Positions 1 through 8,400 of a DNA stretch of 12,724 bases are shown in pieces; within the stretch, counting starts at the first letter, position 1; every line of letters begins with the position of its first letter. The position numbers and the translations under genes were made by a program. Source of the DNA: an uncultured Ruminococcus sp. (lineage in GTDB: Bacteria > Bacillota > Clostridia > Oscillospirales > Acutalibacteraceae); assembly GCA_902802975.1 (NCBI GenBank), contig CADCOF010000295.1, forward strand, positions 1 to 12,724, read 5' to 3'. Under the pieces are notes generated by a model, which made no database searches, had not been told where the DNA came from, and saw only the letters and a list, made by a program, of their open reading frames with translations.

Positions 1-30
1 ACGAGAAGCCCCCGAGTCTCGCTTTCCAGC

Positions 31-78
31 TCGGTCGGTGCTTTTGCTTTGCAAAGGTCTCCACAGGAGACCCGCACC
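31..78 (-). repeat. Left copy of a structured inverted repeat
   Basis: Read on the minus strand, this 48-base stretch matches 12626-12675 at the other end of the window. It shares a 13-base block, one mismatch, a 10-base block, a variable hairpin and another 13-base block. Two local hairpins are visible on the + strand: TTTGC-ttt-GCAAA (43-55) and GGTCTCC-aca-GGAGACC (56-72). The first differs in sequence from its counterpart in the right copy but is still paired there, so the structure looks conserved. Weaker similarity, mostly transitions, continues outward to about position 8. I see no promoter in 1-146 that I would defend; the rest of that stretch is GC-rich near the repeat (81-108) and otherwise featureless. 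Confidence 0.8.
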
Positions 79-173
79 CTCTAAGCGTTAGCGTAGGCGG
101 CGGGAGTATGTCATTTTGTGGTAATGGCTTTTTGGAATAAGAGCGTTTGCAATTTGTAAAGGAGATGAACTAT

Positions 174-614
174 ATGATCTATACTGATCTTACAAAAAAG
201 GCGTTAAGGATTTCTTTTGCTGCCCACCAAAACCAAATAGATATGGGTGGAATGCCTTATGTGTATCATCCATATCATTTGGCAGAACAGATGGACGATG
301 AATACTCGGTGTGTGTCGCTCTTTTGCATGATGTTGTAGAGGATGCGGGAGTAAGCATAGAAAAGTTGGAAGCGTGTGGATTCCCTGATGATATTTTGGA
401 TGCCGTGGAAATATTGACCCACGACAAACGTATGCAATACATGGATTATATTGCGATGGTGAAAACAAATGACCTTGCCAGAAAGGTTAAAATCGCTGAT
501 TTAAAACATAACAGTGACCTCAGCAGAATAGAGCGTTTTACAGAGCATACTTTTGAAAGAAACGCTAAGTATAACAAAGCATTGAAATTTTTGACAGATG
601 AAAGCGGTTTTTAG
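174..614 (+). CDS. Small stand-alone HD-domain hydrolase (RelA/SpoT/Mesh1 type)
   Basis: A 146-residue HD-superfamily metal-dependent phosphohydrolase, resembling the hydrolase half of RelA/SpoT and the single-domain Mesh1-type alarmone hydrolases, which remove the 3'-pyrophosphate from (p)ppGpp. Visible motifs are H18-Q19 near the N-terminus, YHP around H32, the H52-D53-x-x-E56-D57 metal and catalytic cluster, and IADLKHN with D109 and N113. The family's metal ligands therefore appear intact. No synthetase, TGS or ACT domain follows, and the length fits a domain on its own. The ATG at 174 is chosen because AAAGGAG at 158-164 lies 9 bases upstream; an in-frame TTG at 147 and an ATG at 165 overlapping the Shine-Dalgarno are less likely. 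The gene has its own terminator and so is probably separate from the downstream operon. Other small HD hydrolases of nucleotides share this fold, so the alarmone substrate is inferred. Confidence 0.85.
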   Translation: MIYTDLTKKALRISFAAHQNQIDMGGMPYVYHPYHLAEQMDDEYSVCVALLHDVVEDAGVSIEKLEACGFPDDILDAVEILTHDKRMQYMDYIAMVKTNDLARKVKIADLKHNSDLSRIERFTEHTFERNAKYNKALKFLTDESGF

Positions 615-628
615 TATTATCAATTAGT

Positions 629-664
629 AAAGGCAGTGTGACATATTGTCCGCTGCCTTTTTTG
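629..664 (+). terminator. Intrinsic terminator after the HD hydrolase gene
   Basis: AAAGGCAGTG (629-638) pairs with CGCTGCCTTT (651-660) through ten pairs, one a G-T wobble, around a 12-base loop. The stem runs into a tract of T residues through 663. It starts 15 bases after the stop codon of the HD gene and separates that gene from the large operon. Confidence 0.85.
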
Positions 665-710
665 AGCAAAAAAATTGTGACAGTTACATAATATTGTAAT
701 AATATGCATT

Positions 711-737
711 ATCTTTTGTCTATACTTGACAAAAGAT
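711..737. promoter_or_regulatory. Perfect 10-bp inverted repeat over the -35 box (candidate operator)
   Basis: ATCTTTTGTC (711-720) and GACAAAAGAT (728-737) are exact reverse complements separated by 7 bases. The right arm overlaps the predicted -35 hexamer at 726-731, the position expected of a site where a dimeric regulator would compete with RNA polymerase. It is upstream of the predicted transcript, so it would act as DNA rather than as an RNA hairpin. The sequence is neither CIRCE nor a CtsR site. The regulator is not identifiable from this window. Confidence 0.6.
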
Positions 738-755
738 ACCTTTTAATGTTATTAT
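726..755 (+). promoter_or_regulatory. Predicted sigma-A promoter of the Hsp70/GTPase operon
   Basis: A consensus -35 TTGACA (726-731) is followed after 18 bases by TATTAT (750-755), one mismatch from the -10 consensus. Transcription would begin near 762, leaving a leader of about 83 bases before the GTG start at 845. A shifted -10 (TATAAC at 753-758) would need a 21-base spacer and is less likely. It is the only strong promoter-like sequence I see upstream of the six-gene operon. Confidence 0.65.
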
Positions 756-761
756 AACAGT

Positions 762-779
762 GTTAAACAATTGTTTGAC
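762..779. promoter_or_regulatory. 18-bp near-palindrome at the predicted transcription start
   Basis: GTTAAACAA (762-770) meets TTGTTTGAC (771-779) with no spacer and eight of nine pairs complementary; the only exception is T764 against G777. Its location at about +1 to +18 and its symmetric AAACAATTGTTT core fit a repressor operator. Its arms differ from those of the inverted repeat at 711-737, so the two may bind different proteins or be unrelated. Confidence 0.5.
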
Positions 780-831
780 GGTATACCAATTTTTAAACCG
801 GATAAACTGATTATATACACCGATGTCGATT

Positions 832-836
832 GGAGG
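832..836 (+). promoter_or_regulatory. Ribosome binding site that fixes the GTG start of the GrpE-like gene
   Basis: GGAGG lies 8 bases before GTG at 845. An ATG at 843 overlaps it but runs directly into TGA, and the in-frame TTG at 830 overlaps the Shine-Dalgarno itself. GTG at 845 is therefore the only sensible start. Confidence 0.8.
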
Positions 837-844
837 TAATTTAT

Positions 845-1594
845 GTGAGTACAGAAGAGATGATCAACGATGCTGTGCCGGTGCAGTCTGAAATTGAAAA
901 TATCGAGCCGGATATCAGCGAACTTGTTTCAAAAATGAGCGTCGCGATAGAAGAAATTAAACATACAAATGAAGACTTCTTCAATAGAATAATCGAGATG
1001 CTCCAAAAAGAAGAGCCTTCCGAAAATAATGTGAAGAAAGAGAAAGATAGAAGTGAAGAACTTATTGGTTCTGTTGTATCAAAGATTGACAGTTTGGAAA
1101 ATGAAGTTAAATCGATTGCTGAAAAACAGGATCGCAATGATTCAAAGCTGATTCAGACGCTGCGTGAAAACGCTAATTTTCAGGTTCAGGTTCGCAGAGG
1201 TATGCAGCAGGATATAGACACATATAAAGAACAGTTGAGTCAGGAACGATTTGACGGTATTTTGAAGGATATTGCAACCATATATGTTGAGTATGGTTCT
1301 GTTTTGGATGATGAGTCAATGGCAGAACGTACAAAAAAGAATATTCGATCTCTTTTTGAACAGCTTGAAGATGTTCTTACCGATTACGGCGCGGAGATTG
1401 TGAGAAGCAATGAGGGAGAAGTAAGACGTACAAGAATCACAAAGGTGATAAACAAAATACCCGTTGACGATGAGCCGAAACATAATACAATTGCAAAAAG
1501 CCGCAAACCGGGCGTTGTACGAGACAGAGTTGTACTGTATCCCGAGTTTGTAGATATTTATGTATATGAGCCGAAGTGCGAAAGTGAGGAGTAA
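845..1594 (+). CDS. GrpE-like nucleotide exchange factor for the operon's Hsp70s
   Basis: A 249-residue acidic, highly helical protein. Residues about 40-140 are rich in E, K, N and Q with hydrophobic spacing typical of the long GrpE coiled coil. A helical segment follows (about 115-185). A basic stretch and a short beta-rich end at about 195-244 (VVLYPEFVDIYVYE) resemble the GrpE beta wing. GrpE dimers open the Hsp70 nucleotide cleft to release ADP. The assignment rests on this layout and on the position 4 bases ahead of an Hsp70 gene, an order also common in housekeeping operons; sequence similarity is weak by eye. It is longer than the typical GrpE of about 200 residues, mostly at the N-terminus. 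First gene of the operon, with the GTG start supported by its ribosome binding site. It could instead be an unrelated coiled-coil adaptor. Confidence 0.7.
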   Translation: MSTEEMINDAVPVQSEIENIEPDISELVSKMSVAIEEIKHTNEDFFNRIIEMLQKEEPSENNVKKEKDRSEELIGSVVSKIDSLENEVKSIAEKQDRNDSKLIQTLRENANFQVQVRRGMQQDIDTYKEQLSQERFDGILKDIATIYVEYGSVLDDESMAERTKKNIRSLFEQLEDVLTDYGAEIVRSNEGEVRRTRITKVINKIPVDDEPKHNTIAKSRKPGVVRDRVVLYPEFVDIYVYEPKCESEE

Positions 1595-1598
1595 AATA

Positions 1599-3230
1599 AT
1601 GAGTACATATGGTATAGATCTTGGAACAACTTATTCTTGTATAGCCTGCCTTGACAGAAACGGTAACCCCGAAGTTATAAGAAACCAGGCGGACGCAGGC
1701 GACACTCTCGCTTCTGCGGTTTATTTTGAAAGCGTTGATAACGTTGTTATCGGCAGCAGCGCAAAGGAAATGGTTGAAAGCGATGGCGATAGGGTAGTAC
1801 AGTTTGTAAAGCGTGAGATCGGGAAACCAAATGCACGTACATATCAATTTGACGGAAAAACATACACACCCGTTGAAATCAGCGCGCTTATTTTGGGTCG
1901 ATTGAAACAAATGGTAGAGGAACAGGGCGGCACGGTTGATGACGTAGTTATCACATGCCCGGCTTATTTCGGTCTTGAAGAGCGAAATGCAACAAAACAG
2001 GCCGGCGAGCTTGCCGGGATGAACGTGCTTAATATGATCAACGAGCCGACAGCAGCCGCTTTGTGTTACTGTGCAAGACAGTTCAGAGAAGAACGCACAA
2101 TTTTGGTATACGACTTGGGCGGCGGTACATTTGATGTTACCATAGTAAAAATGTCGCTTGAAATGAACGATCAAGGCAAAGAGGTCGAACGTGTTCGTGT
2201 TGTTGCAACGGGCGGTAATGATCTTTTGGGCGGAAAAGATTGGGACGACAAGCTTTACGATTTTATATTGAAGGCTTGCTGTGAAGAAAACGGTTTGACA
2301 CCCGATGAAGTTGAACTTGAAACACGTCAGATAATCAGAAGTCGTGTGGAGACAGCAAAAAAGAAACTGAGCAATTCCGAAAATGTAAAGATCAAAATCA
2401 ATGTGAACGGTTCAATGACAACGGTCAGTGTGTCAAGAGCGCAGTTTGAGGAGATGACTTCCGATAAAGTTGCTCAAACTATGACATACGTTGAAGATGT
2501 TCTTAGAAAGGCCGGAAATATTGATATCGATACAGTTTTACTGGTTGGCGGATCGACATTTATGCCAATGATCAGAAATGCCGTTGAAGCAAGATTCCCG
2601 GGCAAGGTTCAGCTTGAAGATCCGGATAGAGCCGTTGCAAAGGGTGCAGCAATTTGCGCCGGAATCATTGTTGATGAGATTCTTGAAGCACGTGCCGAAA
2701 ACAACGGCAGCGATGTTGGTGAGATCAAAGCTCGTTCATCTACCGGAAGCGGTCTGTCAATGGGGTTTGAATATGAAGATCAGACACCGCGTTCGTTTGG
2801 TCCCGGTGTCCTTGACCGCAGCGGTGATTATATTATCGACAATATAATCAAATTGGGCGACATAATGCCCGCTAAGGCAGTCAAGGAATATTATACTTCT
2901 TTTGACAATATGGAAATGATAGTTCTCCGTGCGTTTGAAAATATGTGCCTTGATGATAGCTTAACACCGTGTGTAACAAATGAGGGCGAACCTCAGCAGA
3001 CCGATCCTTCAAACAAAGTAAAGCTTTTGGGAGAGTTGGAAATGATTCTTCCGAAAAATACGCCCAAGGGAACTCCGATCGAGGTAACATTCATCGTAGA
3101 CGCGGCAGGTGTTTATGTAAAGGCACTTAATAAGAACAACGGCGAAAGTGTTGAGACTACCATCAAAATGAATTCCGATGTCGATATGGAAAATAGCAGT
3201 GTTACTCAGCTGAGCATTTCTGCCGAGTGA
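1599..3230 (+). CDS. Lidless Hsp70-family chaperone (DnaK-like, first copy)
   Basis: A 543-residue Hsp70 with a complete actin-like ATPase domain (about 1-360) and a beta-sandwich substrate domain (about 400-525), but no alpha-helical lid; DnaK is usually 610-640 residues. ATPase motifs are intact: GIDLGTTYS at 5-13 with D7, FVKREIG carrying the catalytic lysine, EPTAAAL from E149, DLGGGTFD at 172-179 with T177, and VGGST at 316-320. The substrate domain shows EVTFIVDAAGVYVKALNKNNG and TTIKM strands matching DnaK. Two departures are notable. The position of E. coli R167, which contacts the J-domain HPD aspartate, is N145. The conserved DVLLLD interdomain linker is replaced by a longer polar segment at about 360-390. 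The ATG at 1599 has GAGGAG 7 bases upstream and the gene starts 4 bases after the GrpE-like gene, so the two are probably translationally coupled. It is not the housekeeping dnaK. Confidence 0.9.
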   Translation: MSTYGIDLGTTYSCIACLDRNGNPEVIRNQADAGDTLASAVYFESVDNVVIGSSAKEMVESDGDRVVQFVKREIGKPNARTYQFDGKTYTPVEISALILGRLKQMVEEQGGTVDDVVITCPAYFGLEERNATKQAGELAGMNVLNMINEPTAAALCYCARQFREERTILVYDLGGGTFDVTIVKMSLEMNDQGKEVERVRVVATGGNDLLGGKDWDDKLYDFILKACCEENGLTPDEVELETRQIIRSRVETAKKKLSNSENVKIKINVNGSMTTVSVSRAQFEEMTSDKVAQTMTYVEDVLRKAGNIDIDTVLLVGGSTFMPMIRNAVEARFPGKVQLEDPDRAVAKGAAICAGIIVDEILEARAENNGSDVGEIKARSSTGSGLSMGFEYEDQTPRSFGPGVLDRSGDYIIDNIIKLGDIMPAKAVKEYYTSFDNMEMIVLRAFENMCLDDSLTPCVTNEGEPQQTDPSNKVKLLGELEMILPKNTPKGTPIEVTFIVDAAGVYVKALNKNNGESVETTIKMNSDVDMENSSVTQLSISAE

Positions 3231-3244
3231 TAGGGTGACAAAGA

Positions 3245-5434
3245 ATGGGGATAAAAATAGGCATTGATCTTGGAACGACCTTTTCGGCGGCTGCCGTTTT
3301 GGATAAACGTAAAGGCATTCCTGTTATCATACCGAATAGAGACGGAGAAAGAATTACACCATCGGTGATACAATTTCAGGGAAAAAACGTTATTGTCGGC
3401 AGTGAGGCAAAAGATGCTTATGAATCCGGCGAATCAGGCTGTACATCTGCGTTCAAACGCAGTATGGGCAGTGACGAGGTTTATTGTACTATCGATTCGG
3501 TGGGCTATACTCCTGTGAAGCTGTCGGCAATAATGCTGCGTCATATCAAAAATGAGGTTGAAGCAGTTACCGGTGAGACCGTCGATGAAGCTGTTGTAAC
3601 TGTACCTGCATATTTTTATCACAAAGAACGCAGTGCAACACTTGATGCGGCAAGATTAGCGGGGCTTAAAGTTAAGCAGCTTATCAATGAGCCGACTGCC
3701 GCTGCACTTGCGTACAGTATTGATCACTGGCGCGAGAACGCGCGGATAATGGTGTATGATCTTGGCGGTGGAACATTTGACGTTACTCTCATACAGATGA
3801 AGAGTGGCGGCAAGATTGAATCTCTGCGTACAAAAGGTGATCATACGCTTGGCGGCAAAGATTGGGACGCGCGGCTGACAAGCTTGATAGAAAGTAAAGC
3901 CGAGTTTGAAGCGGGACTCACCGTGAATGAGTATCCGCAGCTGCATAATGCAGCAATGAGAGCTGCAGAAAGTGTAAAGAAACAGCTTTCAACAAAAAAC
4001 ATAGCCTCTTTGAGATTGTCTTCCGAAGATTTTGGGAAATTCAAAACTGAGATCGGTATTGATGAATTTAACAAAGCAACTTTTGATTTGCTAAAGCGCA
4101 CAACTACTCTATGCGAGCAGTTACTTTCGGAATTGAATCTTTCTTGGAACGATATTACCGATATATTACTTGTCGGAGGTTCTACTCGAATGCGCCAAGT
4201 TTCGGCTTTCCTTAAGGAAAGAAGCGGTCACACGCCGCTGATGCATGTAAATCCCGATGAAGCAGTTGCTCTCGGTGCGGCTATATGTGTTTGGTCACCG
4301 CAGCCTGAGTATAATAAAGGCGTTGCGGGCAGCATATCTCATGAGAATCCCTCAAAACATACCGGCAGGGTCGGTACAGAAACAAAGCTGCACAACGCGC
4401 TTTCGATAATGCCTTCCGATGTGTGCGCTCATGCTATGGGTGTTATTGCAGTGAGTGCTGATGGAAAAAAGTATATTAACAAAACGATAGTGCCTGCCAA
4501 TAGTATTATCCCGGTGAAGTGTGCCGAAAGCTTCCATTATTACACGGGTGAAAAAGATGATAACGAATTGGAAATATATATGCTGCAAGGTGAAAAAACA
4601 CCGCTGGAAAGTGAAGTTATCGGAAAATATACTGTATGCGGAATCAAACATGATCCCAAAAACAACCCAACAGTTGTAAGCATACAATACAGTTATGATC
4701 TGAACGGCATGGTACACGTTCAGGTGCGCCAACAGGGAAAAAATGCAGACCTTAAATTAATTGAAGATCCTGTACCTAAAGATATGAGTAAATTTTCGCT
4801 GCCTGCCGAAAAGGTCACAGCCTCAGCCCAGCCTCAGCAGCTAAATGTTGTTATGGCTGTAGATGTATCGGGAAGCATGAACGGATATCCGTTAAAAGAA
4901 GCAAAAAAAGCAATGTGTCATTTTGTGGATAAACTGCGAAATTATCCGGGAACTCCCCAAGTAGGAGTTGTGGCCGTTTCCGACAGATCGATTGTAGTGA
5001 TGAAACTCGATAGTGATCTTAATAAGTGTAAGATCGCAATCAACTCTATAGAAGAAGAGATGGCGGGAATACTGAACGGAGCAGACCCGTTTGAAGATAT
5101 ACGCAGAATGCTCAGAAACGCAGTGGGAAGACGCTGGGGAATTGTTCTTGCTGATGGCAGATGGGACGATCAGCCAAAAGCGGTTCGCGCAGCTAAAATG
5201 TGCCATGAATTGGGTATAGATATCGTGGGGATAGGATTTGGTACGGCGGATGAGAAATTCTTGAAAGATATCAGTTCCGGTGAGATTGAATCTATGTTTG
5301 TAGGTTGTAACGAATTAGTCGAAAGTTTTGGGAAAATTGCGCAAGAGATCGGAGAAACGTCTCCGAAAAGATTGGGAAGATCAAACAAAGTTACAGCGGT
5401 GTCAACATGGCGAGCGATCGGTGAAACGCAGTAA
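3245..5434 (+). CDS. Hsp70-von Willebrand A fusion protein (second lidless Hsp70)
   Basis: A 729-residue fusion. Residues 1 to about 345 are an Hsp70 ATPase domain with GIDLGTTFS (D8), AFKR with K71, EPTAAAL from E149, DLGGGTFD at 172-179 and VGGST at 310-314. Residues about 385-515 resemble the Hsp70 beta-sandwich; no helical lid follows. Where DnaK has R167 this protein has Q145, and the linker before the beta-sandwich is long and lacks a clear DVLLLD. Residues about 530-705 form a vWA domain with the metal-site motif D540-V-S542-G-S544 and a second aspartate, D637, in LADG. The usual MIDAS threonine appears to be alanine (A613), so metal binding may be altered. vWA domains usually mediate metal-dependent protein binding. 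The tail is short and basic. The ATG at 3245 follows a weak AGGGTGA, 14 bases after the first Hsp70 gene ends. Confidence 0.9.
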   Translation: MGIKIGIDLGTTFSAAAVLDKRKGIPVIIPNRDGERITPSVIQFQGKNVIVGSEAKDAYESGESGCTSAFKRSMGSDEVYCTIDSVGYTPVKLSAIMLRHIKNEVEAVTGETVDEAVVTVPAYFYHKERSATLDAARLAGLKVKQLINEPTAAALAYSIDHWRENARIMVYDLGGGTFDVTLIQMKSGGKIESLRTKGDHTLGGKDWDARLTSLIESKAEFEAGLTVNEYPQLHNAAMRAAESVKKQLSTKNIASLRLSSEDFGKFKTEIGIDEFNKATFDLLKRTTTLCEQLLSELNLSWNDITDILLVGGSTRMRQVSAFLKERSGHTPLMHVNPDEAVALGAAICVWSPQPEYNKGVAGSISHENPSKHTGRVGTETKLHNALSIMPSDVCAHAMGVIAVSADGKKYINKTIVPANSIIPVKCAESFHYYTGEKDDNELEIYMLQGEKTPLESEVIGKYTVCGIKHDPKNNPTVVSIQYSYDLNGMVHVQVRQQGKNADLKLIEDPVPKDMSKFSLPAEKVTASAQPQQLNVVMAVDVSGSMNGYPLKEAKKAMCHFVDKLRNYPGTPQVGVVAVSDRSIVVMKLDSDLNKCKIAINSIEEEMAGILNGADPFEDIRRMLRNAVGRRWGIVLADGRWDDQPKAVRAAKMCHELGIDIVGIGFGTADEKFLKDISSGEIESMFVGCNELVESFGKIAQEIGETSPKRLGRSNKVTAVSTWRAIGETQ

Positions 5435-5445
5435 ATGCAGTAAAT
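5428..5445 (+). repeat. 9-bp tandem duplication across the stop codon of the Hsp70-vWA gene
   Basis: GCAGTAAAT occurs at 5428-5436 and again at 5437-5445. The first copy contains the TAA stop of the Hsp70-vWA gene. It looks like a small slippage duplication with no effect on the protein. The 59 bases between this stop and the next start contain nothing else notable apart from the ribosome binding site AGGAG (5478-5482). Confidence 0.8.
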
Positions 5446-5493
5446 AATGTAGGCATACCGCAAATGCATAATGTCCTAGGAGAAGTTAGTGTT

Positions 5494-8400
5494 ATGGCAA
5501 AACGAAATTATTTTGAATTACTGGGATTGGATTTTGATCCTCCCGAGAAAAACCAAAGACGCATCGAAAAGGCAATAAATGAGTGGAAGCGCAGAACAGA
5601 AGATATACTTGCAAACGAAACAGTTGAGTCTTATCGCCAGTCACTCAATGAGGAACTTTCTTTGTTCGAAGACATTGTGTCCGTTATGAATGACGTAAAG
5701 CTTAGAAATATAGAAGCAAGAGCATTGAAACAACTTAAGGTGCGCCAACTCGAGCAGATTTTGGATATATTGATGTTCGGAAGCGGTAATTCACCCATTG
5801 TAACAACAGCTCAGATACGCAGTGTCTGTTCTAAACTGAAACTCTCGCCCAAGACCGTTGAGGAAATATATACCTCAAAAGGATTTAGTATCAGCAAGCC
5901 TGCCGCACAACTTAATTTAGATGACTACTTTTTGTCATCTGTTATATACGGACATCTTTCAACTAACCTAAAGCGGCTGAAAACGCTTAATTCCACCAAA
6001 TATCCTTGGACTTCAAAAATTAATGATATATATGACTTGGCGTGTTTTTTCGGAGGAGGCAGTGAACGAGACAGAGTAGGTTTTCGTCGCCGCCGTGCTG
6101 GTGATCTTTATGCCATAATGGAAACATGGGCGTCTCGTCTTGCAAGTGATATGAGCGAAGAGGGACATTTGCTTGGCGATTTGTTCACCGCAGGAATGAC
6201 TCAGGTTTTTGACTGTGAAGCGAACAGGGAAAAATACGATTCGTCGCTAAAAAGAGATCAGCTCAAAGAGTTGTTTAGCTTGATAAAAGCTGCACCCGAG
6301 GAATTTAAACGAGACAGATATTTTGCCGAAGGTTGTATTGAGAAGATCAGGCGCAGTTTTCCTGAATATAATCTTGCTCTTGCCTTGTATAATAGGGAAG
6401 GTGGATTGTTGAAGGATCCTTACGAACCGTTTGACGCGTCGATACATATTATTTGTCCTTCGTGCGAAGCACCATATGAATTCAGAGATACAGAAACAGC
6501 TCAGCGTTCGGTGTGTACAGTATGCGGATCAAAGTTATATGTAAAATGTCCCAAATGCTCAAAGCCGGTTCCTGCTGCAGCAAAACGATGCTTATGCGGT
6601 TTCAATGTCCGAGAAATGCAGTATTTTGATGAATATGTAAATCAGTCTAGGACTGCGCTTTTGAGTAATGATCTTGATTCCGCACAGCGTTACTATAATA
6701 TGGCTGAATTATCATATCCTGGAAATCCCGAGCTATCGTCCTTAAAAAACGAGTTAGATGCACAAAAAGACAAGTATCAGCGACCAATTAACGAACTTCA
6801 CGCCTTGATCAATGCCAAGCGGTTTTGCGCTGCAAAAGAGCATGCGGATAAGCTTTCCGCATCCATGCCAAATTTAAATATTGAAAAAGAAAAAAAGCTT
6901 ATTGAAAGCCGACTAAATCAGGCACAGCAGATGATGCCGACGGCACAATTGCCGTTTGAACAACGCGCAAATGCCTGCATCGATGTGTTGGACATAGTTG
7001 CAGATCATTATTCAGCGACACAAATACTAAGCACGATACCTGTTTTACCGCCGGTTTCGCTAAATGCTGCCGCAGGTGGGGAAAAAGACATATTTTGCAA
7101 TTTATCATGGCTTCCTTCGGGTGATCGTGCGGTTACATATCGTATTGTTCGAAAAAAGAATACTCCACCTACAAGTATTACAGATGGTAAAGTAATTGCG
7201 TCGCAAATTAGCGAGACCGAATTTTGTGATAAAACGATAGTTTCTGGTATAAATTACGGATATGCGGTTTTTGCCCATAGAGCCAATGTCTTTTCAAAAC
7301 CGGCTGTGTGCAGCGCAGCGGTTTTCAGCGATCTTAACCGCAGGGAACTTAGTGCAGCTGCCGGCAACAATTCGTGCAAATTCAGTTGGGTGCTTCCTGA
7401 AAACAGTATAGGTGTGCGCGTTATCCGAAAAGAAGGAACCATACCTCCGGTTGTTCCGGATTCGTCGAGTGTTATTGCCTCACCAAAAGCTTTTGCACTT
7501 TTTAATGATGGAAATCTTCGCAACAATGTAACGTATGGATATCGCCTGCAGTGTGTTTATCCCTGTGACAGCGGTTTTGCCTATAGCGAAGGCATAACTC
7601 TTATGTTAACTCCCGAATATCCTCCGGAGGTGTTGCAGAATGTAACCGCAGGAACGTCAGGCAACAATGTTACGATAAGTTGGAAAAAATCGTTAAATGT
7701 AAAAACAACGGTTATTATCAAGGAAATAACAGATTCTGCATACTCATTGACGGATCACAATGTTATGGATATTTCCGATATTACTGAGGCTGTCGGAGGC
7801 GGAAATATCTTTGCAAATGTTGCGGGAATAGATGGCGAAGTTTCTTTTGTCATAGGTGAAAATACACAGCATACGCTCGCTGTATTGTCGCTTTCCGGCT
7901 CTAAAGGAATCGTATCGGAAGTGGTCAGAGTGTCCAGTGTATCAAAGTGCGAGATCGACCGCAAAAATACCGAGATCGTTGCAGGTAGGCTTTGTATTCG
8001 TCTTGCTAAGATCCCCGATATGTTGGAACGAATTCACTATTGTTTTGCTGTAAAAACAGAGGATACTGTTCCGTGGGCATCTGTAAACGATATAAGAAAC
8101 GGAACAATGCAAAGTGTATTTGTGGACGAATATCTGCGTGACGGAATGATGATGATTGAAAAACTTCCGGAAAAAGAACTATATGTTACTGTCATAGGAG
8201 AATACAGAATGGACGATGGTTCGGCAGTATACTCTGAGCCATCAAAAATCAGAATAAATAACAAACCTAAGCAATTATTGTCATATAAATTCTCATGGAT
8301 GGGAACGGGTCTGCTCAACCGTATTATGGAAAAGAGCTGCCGTTTGACCATTACATCAAATGGTAAAGACCTTCCCACTGTTTATGTGGTATGCCGGACT

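Noticed and set aside
775-806. Second possible promoter (TTGACG then GATAAA)
   Set aside because: The spacer would be about 20 bases and the -10 is poor; the TTGACA/TATTAT pair upstream is much better.
1437-2174. 245-codon open frame on the minus strand across the start of the first Hsp70 gene
   Set aside because: It lies opposite well-supported coding sequence, its translation is cysteine- and histidine-rich without domain character, and it has no convincing ribosome binding site. It is a shadow of the Hsp70 frame.
2578-2847. 89-codon + strand frame within the first Hsp70 gene
   Set aside because: Fully inside the conserved Hsp70 reading frame and low-complexity basic translation; treated as a shadow.
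6842-6862. 7-bp inverted repeat (ATGCGGA/TCCGCAT) in the J-like gene
   Set aside because: Short and inside coding sequence with no regulatory context; expected by chance in a window this long.
7621-7642. Internal CCTCCGGAGG followed by possible starts within the J-like gene
   Set aside because: The nearby ATG is out of frame and the in-frame GTG and TTG codons are too close to the Shine-Dalgarno-like bases, so no internal translation start is supported.
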